DNA of 64,000 bases from Metellina segmentata (taxonomy: Eukaryota; Arthropoda; Arachnida; Araneae; Tetragnathidae): contig OX375873.1 in the NCBI GenBank assembly GCA_947359465.1, forward strand, positions 38,102,437 to 38,166,436, written 5' to 3'. Made by a program: the position numbers and the translations under genes. Under the pieces are notes generated by a model. That model searched no databases and was not told where the DNA came from. It was given only the letters and a program-made list of their open reading frames with translations. Position 1 is the first letter of the stretch, and the number at the start of each line of letters is the position of its first letter. Below, in pieces: positions 48,370 through 58,549 of the stretch.

Positions 48370-48770
48370 GTTTAACTGCATGTTTACAAGTAAATCATAC
48401 GTCTAAACAATGAATGGTTTTCCCCTCAAATAACGCTCATAATTGGTAATATTTATTAACATTTTGGATCTTTGTTGTGTTGTATCGATAACCCCATTAC
48501 TGAAGAATCCCAAATCCATATGCATATTTGAAATTTTAGTGAAATATCTTTAAAAAAAAGCTCAGTCTAAAAATTTAACTATATGTTAACACATTAATCA
48601 TCATGTAAGCAATGAATAGTATACCCTCAAACAACGCCCATAATTGGATACATTTATTAAAATTTTATTATTTGGAACTTGAATTATTTGGAACTTGATT
48701 TTGGATCCATGTTGTTTTGTATTGAAAACCTTGTAACTGGAGAACTACAATGCCATAAGAAATTGGAAAC
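48370..48770 (+). repeat. Tandem duplication, about 203 bp, two copies
   Basis: Copy 1 from 48371 and copy 2 from 48574 share TTTAACT, AACAATGAAT/AGCAATGAAT, CCCTCAAA(T/C)AACGC, CATAATTGG, TTTATTAA, TTTTGGATC and TGTTGT(G/T)TTGTAT. Copy 2 has a 17-bp internal direct duplication (AACTTGAATTATTTGG). Confidence 0.8.
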
Positions 48771-50417
48771 TGCTACGACTCATTGGGTTTGACCACTGAC
48801 ACCTGCCACTAGTAGCCTACTCATGCCTTCATTCCTCCATGCCTGTATTTGTCCATACTGTAGCAGAAACCTGTGTTTTGTGTGTTCACGCACATTTTTG
48901 AGATATTGAAGTCTAAAGCATAAAATTGACCTTACTTCAGATACGTACATATATTTTTCAAAGCATTAATTGAAATACTTCTACTCAACGTTTCTTCATA
49001 AATAATATATAATATTAAACATAATTATATACACATTTATTTAAATTTATAAAAAAATAATCGAAATTTTAAAAGATTTTTTCTCATTGATCCCCTTAAA
49101 ATATTTGTATGTTGAAAATTGTTTCGGTTCATCAATCCGTGCAAAGGTATCCTTTGTTAAATGCTACTATTCCAGATCTTATGTATGCGAGATTGGTATG
49201 GATATTTTTCTTCTTTCTCCCAATGGTAATTCCTTCATTTCATTTAATGAATTTATAATGATGTAACGGTAAAATCATAAAAACGACCAGCATCTATGCC
49301 ATTAGTGATGTTACCTTGTCTAATTTGTTTTACATAATTTGACATTCACTATTACTTCAAACACATTCCTCAATATACCTGAATTAAGTAAATATAATGC
49401 ACTGTAAACCCACAGAAATTTCAGGTAACGCTAAGAAAAAGGCATTTCATGAGAGTGCTAGCAGTGCACTTGCTTCCAATATTTAATAAACACTCCGGCT
49501 ATAGGTATTGCTATTTTGCTCATACCTACTCGTTTTTCGAAGGTTCCGTTTGATGTTATATTAAAACATGCTCAGGAATCTGCACGTTTTTGTTCTTAGT
49601 ATACGTTAGAATATTCAAAGTGGTTGGAACAGCCGTTTGATGAGGACTGTCCTTAACGCTTCCCCTGCCTGCTGAACAACCACTTCTCGGTTCTACTGAA
49701 GACAATTGAAAGGACAGTTAGTATTTGGACTCGGTCTAGTAGAGATATGTCTCCATAGCAACCAGAATATATTTTAAATACAGCATTTTCTTTGCTTTGC
49801 GCGTTTCCTATGTTCATCCCTGGTTGTAATTTGATATTGTAAACAGTCGGTACATAAAATAAATAGAATTTTTAATTAAAAAACAATTTCGATTAATTTA
49901 TTTCGAGGTCAAGGGTGAAGATGTATTTATGGAAAAAGCCCACTGTGCTCAAATTGTTCCTCATCTGAAATTAAACGCTGTCAAAGACACATGCTGAATC
50001 TAACAAAACTAAACAATTAGTAAACTACCCAAATTTTTTAGAATTAACTAAACAATTAGTAAACTACCCAAACATTTTAGAATTAACTAAACAATTAGTA
50101 AATCGCATAGTGAAATTATCGCTTGAATCCGTCAACAGTCTTAAAACAGACTATCATAAGACGCAATGCTTATTCATTCTAAAAAAAATGCTCTTGCTCC
50201 GCGGAATTTTAGTAATTACTTGTTGCCTCGAGGTAAAACAGATTGAAAATTGCTGCCTCAACAAATCGGAAAGTACTCTATCTAGGCGTTTGACCATGCG
50301 AATTTCCATTATCCATTTTCCTGCGAGAAAAACATTGCACCCAAAAATATACCTGGTACAACAAAAAACCACCTTCCTTTCTATTGAAGGACCTATCCAC
50401 TTTTCTATCCTTTTTTT

Positions 50418-50456
50418 TATATAAAGAACACTCTGGAGAGTGCAGGAGACAGTTTT
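50418..50456 (+). promoter_or_regulatory. Candidate TATA + initiator core promoter
   Basis: TATATAAAG at 50418-50426 is followed 33 nt later by an Inr-like ACAGT with its A at 50451, which is normal TATA-to-start spacing for an animal promoter. The downstream sequence changes abruptly from AT-rich to GC-richer and ends in a good splice donor at 50720. It lies about 4.1 kb after the candidate terminal exon on the same strand, so it could start the next gene. No transcript evidence is available. Confidence 0.35.
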
Positions 50457-50719
50457 AGCCATTCAATCGATTTGACGATACACGTCTGACGGTGGCTGCC
50501 GGAATGAGGCGAAAAAACATTTATTGCGGTCCGAAACAATGAGCGCCCAATCACTGTCCTGCGTCCTCAACATTGATTGTGGTCACTCCGCACCACATCC
50601 ACGGCCTTTTAAATCCGGCACAAAACCAATCCGCCTGAGTGTCATCAGTGTAAATGCACCATCGAGGAAGCTCCATCCGGACCTCAAAAAGGAAAAGGGG
50701 GTCGAAGCAAAGGAGAAGG
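50451..50719 (+). other. Candidate first exon (5'UTR, possibly with coding start)
   Basis: A GC-rich segment follows the TATA/Inr candidate and ends GAGAAGG before GTAAGT, a perfect donor at 50720. An ATG at 50539 in fair context (ACAATGA) opens a frame running through the donor. It starts MSAQSLSCVLNIDCGHS and ends in a basic/acidic stretch LKKEKGVEAKEK, about 60 residues in all, leaving the exon in phase 1. The peptide has no signal sequence or known motif, so the segment may be wholly untranslated. A 156-codon frame downstream (50724-51194) is hydrophobic low-complexity intronic sequence without an ATG start and is not considered coding. Confidence 0.33.
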
Positions 50720-52169
50720 GTAAGTGAAAGGAGGAAAATCGGACGTCTTATCTTGTTTCGTTTTATTCCTTTCTTCTGTTTTCTTATTGACTGGACAAAT
50801 GGATAGACATCGGGCGTGGACCATGAGTGACTGCCTAGGTCCACGTGCTGGACTTGTATGGGACGGACACCTTGTAAGCATCGCCTTCCATAAATTAATC
50901 CCGCTTTGGTTCGAGGGGATTTTTTGTGTTTTCGTCGGTGTCTCGATTTGTGTTTTCTTTAGAACACAAAGTCGGGTTGGGGGATTTGTTGTCTTTTATT
51001 TTTCGTCACGGACTGTTTTTTTTTTTTCAGGTTGTTTTAGTCGCTGGTTTTTATTTGGAGTTGCTGTCTTGAGAGTGGGTGGTCATGTTTGCTTTTATTT
51101 GTGTTCTGGACGTTCTAAAAATACGTTTCGTTTTCTTTCCTCGGTTATTTTAACATCACGTTTCCTCGTAATTTGTCAGGAATTTTTCGTATAGCAACCT
51201 TGCAGAAATTAACTGTCCTTGTTACCTCGAAAAATGTTGAAATGTACAGAATTTCTCCGATTACCTCAAACTATCGTTTTATATTCTAATTAACTTTTTT
51301 AATTTATTATTGTGGAATAAGTAATTAATTTATATGCATAAAATAACTATACTTTTTCATCGCTGAATATCATAAAAAATAATTTCTTAGTACCTGTTCC
51401 AATGAAATTGGAAAAGTACATATATCTCTTCTGCACCAATAAATTAACTTGATAATAATTTAGAGAAAACAATAAATTCATAATTAAAGTGTTCTTGATG
51501 ATGAATAACAACTTAATTATATTTCTTCAAGTAGCACTTTAGAATGAAATAACTTTTTGGCTTCCAAAGATAATAATTAAACAAGACTATTAAGGGGTAG
51601 TTATCCCATTAGTATGTCTCCAATGTTTATGTGAATAGGATTAAAGATGTGCTTAAAGAGCGTATAATTATGACAGAAAATTTAACTATAACCTAACATG
51701 TTATTTAAATCTTATAACTTTTTTTTTACTAACGAATAAAATACTTGAAACTCTTAGTAATATTTAAAGCTGTTAAGTACTCACATGCACAGATTTGTTT
51801 ATTATAAGAGTGTAAATTAAATATAAGTTATTCGATGTAGTACTGTTTAGAATAAGAATGCTATGAGTAACACTTTTTCTCATCAAACTACAGGTAGAAT
51901 CACGAAGCTCCAATAGCTACCATCCGCTTCACTGTCAAAATGCAGTGCAATCATTACTCCCTAAATTGTAAGCTTTCTTGAGCAAAATTTGCATTTCATG
52001 CATCGAAATATACAAACACTCATCCCCGCCCAAATGAAGCTTCTTGTTCCCAGAAGGCAAAAGCGACGCACTAAAAATAAAACCATTTCGCGTTCAGCAG
52101 AGCACAAAAGTTGTTGAAAGGTCGTAAATAACAAACCGTTGAAAATAATGTGCAAATTGCACTGGTAAT

Positions 52170-52480
52170 GTTTAAACCTCTCTTCAGCTGTTTAATTATG
52201 CATTTTATCTAACATTAATAAATATACCCGGCCCCGGGAGTTAGAAAAGGGATACACATTTATTCGTTCATCAACACAAACAAGCTTCAAATGAGCGAAG
52301 CAGAGATAATTAGGTCCGGGGTAGGGTGGGGAGATCGCGCATAATAATTAATGAGACGAACTCGACTATGCCTGCCCCATTCCGGTATACACAGACATAT
52401 CTATTTCGTTATCTGGGATTCAGATTAAAATTAGCAGCTCTAATTCTCCGTATTTTGAACTTGTTATCAAAGGTAAACGA
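52170..52480. promoter_or_regulatory. Candidate enhancer: homeodomain-type TAATTA cluster with a TCF-like site
   Basis: TTTAATTATGCA (about 52190), GATAATTAGG (about 52308) and CATAATAATTAATGAG (about 52341) are homeodomain-type cores. TTATCAAAGG at 52464-52473 matches the TCF/LEF core (ATCAAAG). The block to about 52800 is GC-richer and less repetitive than its surroundings. The signal is motif-level only and such motifs also arise by chance in AT-rich DNA. Confidence 0.25.
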
Positions 52481-52914
52481 AGGCTATTGGTTATTAGATT
52501 GCGTCGATGGCCACCTCCCCTTCTGGGGATTAGAGGTAAGCCGAAAGTGTTGCCAAGAGGGGATAGAGGAATTTCGGCAAATGCAAATTTAATGAGAAGA
52601 GGGAGGATTTCTCTGTTTTCGGTGGCACACCCGTCGCGAGATGACAAGGTTTATAATTGAGAGAGGGAGGAGTATTGAGAAGGACGTGACCTTGAGAGTT
52701 CCTCGCCCTTCTGGGTACTGGTATTTGGCATTTGTTTTAAGACTAACGCCTGCTCGACGTTGAGGAGGGCGAGGGAGTTGTAAGGATTCAGTCACAGTCA
52801 GGGCTTGAAAACGGTAAATAAATAAAATTAAAAATCGGTTTTGAAGTTGGGTGGTAATTACCCTTACAATAAATTATTGGTTTCCTAAACCAGAATTTTT
52901 TTAAATCTTGCTTT

Positions 52915-53520
52915 GTGTTTCTAAGGTCGTAATTCATTTATCATTCTGCAACAATACTAGCTGTATGGCACAGTGCTACAAGCGAAAATATTATTCAAGT
53001 TTTCTTCATGTTTTTCAAGTCATAATTCTTGTATCCTAATTCAGCGATAGTCGCTGTATAAGTACAATACCTCCACACAATGTCGTCTTAATCATGATAT
53101 TTTTTATAGTTTTTTTTTTTAAGATCGTAACTTGTGGATCATTATGGAAGGATAGTAGGTGCTCGTTACAATTCCATCAATGTTTTTGTAATAATGACGC
53201 TTTGAAATTTTTTTTATGTGTTAAGATAATAATTCGCGGATCATTTAGGCAAGGATAGTAGCTGTATAAGGAAAATTTGCCTTTATTCCCGTATGCGTTT
53301 ATAAATTTTGCTTTAGGTTTTAAGATCATTATTCATGGATTGGTTATGCAACTATAGTAGCTGTTTGTGGTAATGCCGTCAAACAATAACGTCTTAATCA
53401 GGATATTCTTATTTGCCAAGTTTGCTTTTGTTTTCTAAATATCACAAACATGGATATTTATGCAATGATAGTATCTGTAGAATGCAATTCCGCCTGGAAA
53501 TGTCGTCTTAATAACTTCCA
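52915..53520. repeat. Degenerate tandem repeat, period about 100-120 bp, 5-6 units
   Basis: Recurring phrases are AAGATCATAATTCATGGATCA-like, ATAGTAGCTGTATAAG, GTCGTCTTAATCA(T/G)GATATT and TTTTGCTTT. The units are heavily diverged. Confidence 0.75.
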
Positions 53521-53704
53521 GTAAAGAAGCAGTTATTCTCGATTGCATGCCACTGTACAAATATTGTCATTGTGTTACTCCTGTATACCGTAGAAAGAAT
53601 ACTTTGAGACTATTTTACATTTTATCCCCCTGGTGCAATTTTTCTATGATTGTTGTAGTACGAAGCTAGCACCCAATGGTAGTTCTCAATTTACGCCCAC
53701 TCAG

Positions 53705-54030
53705 TGCCTTCTTTTAGGTATTTTACGTAACGTCGCTCTGGAGTAACACAACGGGCTATTTGTGACAGTCCGTCCGGGATCAAACCCAAAGCGAAAGATC
53801 CGAGAATGATAACACGTAATTTTGAACGACCGCCTTATGACTAAGTCACAGCTGAGCTGCTACACCACCTCTCAGACCTTCCACACCGCGCCAACCTGAG
53901 GACATTTGATGCCACGAGAGATTTAAGGTGCAACAACCCCCTTTGCAAACGACTGTTTTTGGTTGGTTTCAAACTCACAACCAAGTGATTGCCAATCCGT
54001 TAGTCTTCCAACCGGGCTACCGCTGGCTGC
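53705..54030 (-). mobile_element. Full-length tRNA-headed SINE
   Basis: On the minus strand it begins near 54027 with GCCAGCGGTAGCCCGGTTGG (A-box-like), then GTTTGAAACCAACC (weak B box). The family body follows (TTAAATCTCTCGTGGCATCA, GGTGTAGCAGCTCAGCTGTG) and it ends in the ATAGCCCGTTGTGTTACTCC / ACGTTACGT tail. Its head is the closest match to the unit of the 115-bp satellite. Confidence 0.85.
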
Positions 54031-54302
54031 ATTCTTTTAGGAAACAAGTAGAACTGAAAATTGGTATTGAGAGTTTAAGTTAGTAATTTTACCGATACTG
54101 ATAATGTTGGTACTTTGCGAATTCTAGTCTCACACCTCAGGTGAAGATATACAACGATAACGGCATGCTATCCGCACACAATTAGCTTCCTGTATGACAT
54201 TTTTATCGACAAATCAACTACATGCACTGATTGACTGTAGAATAAAACTGGGGACTCGTTAAAATTATTTGTTTCATAGCAGACATTATTTGTTTCATAG
54301 CA

Positions 54303-54328
54303 ATATATATATATATATATATATATAT
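54303..54328. repeat. (TA)n microsatellite
   Basis: An uninterrupted AT dinucleotide run abuts the left end of the Tc1-like element. Tc1/mariner elements target TA, so the transposon probably landed in this microsatellite. The right flank also begins TATATA. Confidence 0.9.
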
Positions 54329-55553
54329 ACTAACGAGCCAAAACATTATGACCATCCCCACATTTTGCAATGAACTCGTCTGGATGACGAAGAGGGCATG
54401 TGATTAAGTGAAAATGGTATTTAACTGCCGCTGGAGAAGGTTAGTAATCATTCTTGCACTTTTGAATTCACTTTTGCGAGTGATGGGAAAGGCTGCTGAT
54501 GTAAGCTAATTTCATAGAGGGCAGATCGTAATGGCCCGAAGACTTGGAACGAGTATCACCGAAACTGCACGACCGGTAGGTTGTTCACAACCTGCCGTTG
54601 TTAGCATTCATACAAAGTGGATAAATGACGGTGACACCAGCAGTAGACGCCAAAGTGTTGGTTGGCCATGCGTCATCAAAGAAAAAGGACGTCGAAGACT
54701 GTACCGTTTGGTAAAGCAAAATCGGCGCGAGAATGTAGCTCAGCTGACAGGCGAATACAATACAGGTCCAAGAGCAAGTGTTTCGGAACATACAATTCAG
54801 CGTACACTGTTGGATATACAACTGTGCAGCAGACGTCCCACTGGTGAGCCTCTGTTGACCAAGCATCATTGTCAACTATGCCTACAATGGGCCCGGGAAC
54901 ATCGAGACTGGACCATGGATGAGTGTAAGAGAGTTGCCTGGTCAAATAAAACTCGATTTCTCATTCATCACGTCGATGGTCATGTCAGGATACGCCGTCT
55001 GCCAGGCGAACAGTTGCTCCCCTCTTGTACAGCAGGTCATACACAGGCTGGTGGTGGCGATATTATGCTTTGGTGAACGTTCTCATGGGCGACTTTGGAA
55101 CCCGTAGTTGTGGTAAAACAGACCATGAACGCTGCAACTATCTGAACATCATTGCTGATCAGTTGCAAACTTACATGGCGGCTGTCTTCCCAATTGGAAA
55201 TGGAATTTTTCAGGAGGACAACGCCCCACGTCACAAGGCTCGGATTGTGTTGGAGTGGCTCGAGGAGCATTCTGATGAATTCCACTTAATGCCCTGGTCA
55301 CCTAACTCGCCGGATCTTAATGCAATAGATCACATTTGAAGTGTCATGGAGCGGCAGCTCAGAGCTCAAACACCACCATGTCCGAATATCTCGACTTTGC
55401 GTGACCGTTGCTGAGACATTTGGTACAACCTGTCTCCAGTCATGCACCAAGAACTTGGGGCATCTATGTTCAGGAGAGTTACATCTGTTTTGGAGGCCAA
55501 AGGAAGAGCAACGTGTTATTGAGTAGGTGATCATAATGTTTTGGCTCTTTAGT
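54329..55553 (+). mobile_element. Tc1/mariner-superfamily DNA transposon, full-length but inactive
   Basis: About 1.2 kb bounded by matching inverted ends. The left carries GAGCCAAAACATTATGACCA and the right carries the complement of GAGCCAAAACATTATGATCA, each preceded outward by (TAC/TAT)ACTAA. TA flanks both ends. The interior holds one transposase gene (54483-55523) on the + strand, broken by stops and a frameshift. The length (1.2 kb, single gene, short TIR) is typical of compact Tc1-like elements. The exact outer base is uncertain because the left end merges into a TA microsatellite. Confidence 0.9.
54483..55523 (+). pseudogene. Tc1-like transposase, broken; catalytic spacing of 36 residues between the last two acids
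   Basis: Upstream ATG 54483 begins MGKAADVS, hits TAA at 54507, and continues in frame (FHRGQIVMARRLGTS). The N-terminus carries helix-turn-helix DNA-binding modules (ETARPVGCSQPAVVSI; later VSEHTIQRTLL). The frame runs to a stop near 55074, just after GGGDIMLW, and the protein resumes in another frame (TDHERCNYLNIIADQL). It then has an in-frame TGA at 55337, where a tryptophan codon is expected after IDHI, and further stops near 55410. Catalytic sites: the first acid is replaced (WSNKTRF where WSDE is usual), the second is present (FQEDNAPRH), and the third is Asp (SPDLNAIDHI) where Glu is usual. Thirty-six residues separate the last two, rather than the classical 34. It is therefore inactive. 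It may belong to a DD36E-like branch. Confidence 0.88.
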
Positions 55554-56284
55554 GTATATAGTATATAATACTTGTTAAAATACCACAATAACTTCATTTC
55601 GAATGCATTTTCTTCACAGCTTTTTAATATATTTTTGTCGACTTTCATACTTTAAACAATTTTATCATTCCTGAAACGACTTAAAAACTTTTGGAACACA
55701 TTCATGAAATAGTTGCTATGAAAGAATCAACTCTTACCAGAACTTAAAAGCTCTGGTTACATACACAATTTTAGAAAATATTTGTAGTAGCATCAGTTCA
55801 AAATTTAAAATCCACAACGCTGAGTGTGGATTAAATTGTTACAAACATTTCCTTCACAGTATAGCAGGTGGAAACTATTTCAACGTTGATAGCATAACCG
55901 TAATTCGAGAAATGCAATGAGCATACTTTACAAAATACATGAAGAACTATATAAACACGAGAGGAATGCTACTTGCACTACATGGTGAATGTTATCACGG
56001 ACGTATTTATAGAAAGGAGCCTCTTCAATATGAGCCTTGTTTAAAAATCTAGTCCGGAATTTATTTAAATCTAGATTAATCGAAATTTTTTAAGCATCCT
56101 ACCAATCATCCCTATTTTGGTCTTAAACCCTTGTTGGTTTCTCTGTGGACTAGGTCATTAAAAAAATACATCCGTCGAAAAACGTTTGTCTTAAAATATG
56201 CATACCTATATGGAACAAAATTTCTTACTTACTATTACAGCAATTCGATCAATGATGTAGCATACGAAAAATCATGTTGTGTTA

Positions 56285-56571
56285 GAGCAGAAACTCATTA
56301 ACTGACATTTCTTAGAGACACTAAATGCTTATTTTAGTATGATGAGAATTGCACATTGTAAGCTTAGAACACAAATTCATTAACTGACATTTTCTCCGTG
56401 ACACTAAATGGTTATTTTCATGTTGATAAATAATAGTCTTGTTGCAAACTGTTTGAAAAATATATAACATTTTCAAAATGTTTAAAATATTGGTTTTTGT
56501 TTTTTAAATTAATAATTTTCAAACATCTTTACATTGTGAAATGCTATTAGTCAGTTAATGAGCTTCTACTC
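56285..56571. mobile_element. TA-flanked MITE
   Basis: The left end GAGCAGAAACTCATTAACTG is matched on the opposite strand at the right end by GAGTAGAAGCTCATTAACTG. TA lies outside each end (56283-56284 and 56572-56573). The element is 287 bp and AT-rich with no coding capacity. A second left-like end at about 56364-56388 and a second right-like end at about 56693-56718 show that another copy overlaps or was duplicated here. Confidence 0.75.
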
Positions 56572-56718
56572 TAAGTCGACAATATTATTATTTGTTTAAA
56601 AGATGTATAAAATAGTATGAAAATGCTTAAAACTATTTTTTTAACCTAAAATATAATAGTTAGTCTCTAAAAAGTAGAGTAAAAAATTGTTCTGTCAGTT
56701 TACGAGTTTTAACTCTAA
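56364..56718. repeat. Second, older copy of the same MITE ends, overlapping the first
   Basis: TTAGAACACAAATTCATTAA at 56364 and, inverted, TTAGAGTTAAAACTCGTAAA at the 56718 side carry the same terminal motif in a more diverged form. The two pairs interlock rather than nest, which suggests tandem duplication followed by divergence rather than two clean insertions. Confidence 0.55.
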
Positions 56719-57520
56719 GCCTACAATGCTTCTCTGCTGGCTGGAAAAGGTTGAGGCAAGACCAAATAATAACAAAACACACGACTTTTTGTACATTCTG
56801 GACATATTAAAGAGCAGTGATGATGGGGCTAAAGCCCTCAGAATAAATTGTATGTTAATAAACAATTACAAAATACACTCTGAAATCAATTTAATCAGGG
56901 TATATGGAAGTTTGGTTTATCAGACAAACAAAACATACGTAGATACGTTTATTTAAACAAGTAAAACAACCGTAGATGCGTCAATCATTCAAGTAGAAAA
57001 TAGAGAGAGAGAGAGGATTGTAACACACACACACACCGAAATTATTTTCTGAATGCTATTAATTGCTGTCCTCTTCCGTTGATCAGCAAATGTCCCCTCA
57101 GTGAGTTTCAAATGTCTTTAAACACTTAAAATCCCGTTTTGAGCAGACTTATTTTATCATTTATACAAATATTGCTGTCACTTGCCCCATTATAGAATAA
57201 AATTAACCTTCAGGAAACAGTACTTATCGCTTCTATTCGTTAGAGGTCGGAAACACATTAATCATATTCAACTTTGTTTCTCGAATGCAATTATGGAAAA
57301 TTGAAACACTCGTTACACTCCGGACTGTTTGGGAGAGATTAATGGAAGGTCCTTTAGTTATTTTTTCTTTCGCTTCTGTTAAAAATGGATTATTAACATT
57401 CAAAAATATGCATTTGTCTCTGAAATTAATTATTCCGGAGAGGGATTTTTTATAAGTTTAAATTTCCCCCCATAAATCTCCCAGACGAGGACTAATGCTT
57501 CAGCGAATAGTTAATGTCAC

Positions 57521-57685
57521 CTCATTTACGTCAAGATCGAAGTGCATCACATCAAAGAAATTTAGGATAGAAGATACTCACTTAGGAATATGGTATGGAG
57601 CGAATGAGATGAAATATAAGAATATTTTTCTTTAGGATACTTTTCAATTTTTACTCTCGTGTGAAGAAGTTCTTTGTTTGGAAGA
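57521..57685. repeat. Local duplication, copy 1
   Basis: CTCATTTACGTCAAGATCGA, TGCATCACATCAAA and GATACTCACTTAGGAATATG match 58316-58478 at an offset of about 795 bp. Noncoding. Confidence 0.85.
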
Positions 57686-57824
57686 TATTCACATGTCACT
57701 AGATAGTTCTGCCAATGCCTACAGATAATATTTATACTGTCTATATCGCGACCAATAACACTAATCTAGTGACAAACTGTTACACTAATTTAGTAACATA
57801 GCCGTTTAAAGGTAAGGTAAAAAT

Positions 57825-57965
57825 TCCACTTGTTTGACGTCATTTGTCCGTGGATCAAAGTTACAAGTCGTTGTCCTCGATTATTTCCCTTTGGGACTTA
57901 TCCCAGATCGCCATCAATAGCCCGTTTGTGTTGCTCTAGTGTGAAGGTAGTTCAACTACCTACCT
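57825..57965 (+). repeat. SINE 3' part
   Basis: Carries GTCATTTGTCCGTGGATCAA, GTCGTTGTCCTCGATTA, CGCCATCAATAGCCCGTTTG, GTTGCTCTAGTGTGAAGGTA and CTACCTACC. It lies between the two copies of the local duplication. Confidence 0.75.
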
Positions 57966-58315
57966 TCACTTGTTTTCAGAAGTTTCAAGTCATTTTTCAT
58001 ATCAAATATAGTTTTTTCGAAAGTTTACACATATTGCTATTTTTCTTCAATGGCAGGCCAATTGAACCTTACTCGTTATGGCAATGCATAGGTGGATTAG
58101 TAGACTATTTTACGATATCTAGGTGCAGTAACACGGTGGTAGTGCTGCACTTACACTTCACATGCATACATTCTAGGTTCAACCCGATTATAGAGCGGAT
58201 ACAAATTCACTCCAGATGGACAAGAATACATAGCTTACCCAGGAACCTTTAGATCCACGAGTCAGTACCCATAGATATAAATTTAGAGGGCATTCAAGCG
58301 TGACGACCATGCATA

Positions 58316-58478
58316 CTCATTTACATCAAGATCGAAATGCATTACATCAAATAATTTGAGATGGGAGGTACTCACTAAAGGAATATGACCTGGAGAACTT
58401 CCAGATAAAATTGAAAAATAATTTTCTTTTGAATATTTTTAAAATTTTAATATCGTGCGAAGAAGCTCTGTTGGGTCT
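58316..58478. repeat. Local duplication, copy 2
   Basis: Matches 57521-57685 (CTCATTTACATCAAGATCGA, TGCATTACATCAAA, GGTACTCACTAAAGGAATAT, GTGCGAAGAAGCTCTG). A dispersed repeat follows immediately (58480-58545). Confidence 0.85.
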
Positions 58479-58479
58479 T

Positions 58480-58545
58480 TTGTTTGGCGCCGCTTTTCCC
58501 CAAATGACCTTTGTACCATGAAACTCAACCAGCACGTTTGTAATT
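58480..58545 (-). repeat. Dispersed repeat copy (short)
   Basis: On the minus strand: TGGTTGAGTTTCATGGTACA then AAGGTCATTTGGGGAAAAGC and GGCGCCAAAC, the start region of the family seen at 29.67 kb. Confidence 0.6.
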
Positions 58546-58549
58546 GTTC

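Noticed and set aside
50724..51194. 156-codon hydrophobic frame
   Set aside because: It begins without ATG, directly after a splice donor, and is T-rich low complexity; it reads as intron.
54585..55285. Antisense frames over the Tc1-like transposase
   Set aside because: They are shadows of the transposase coding strand.
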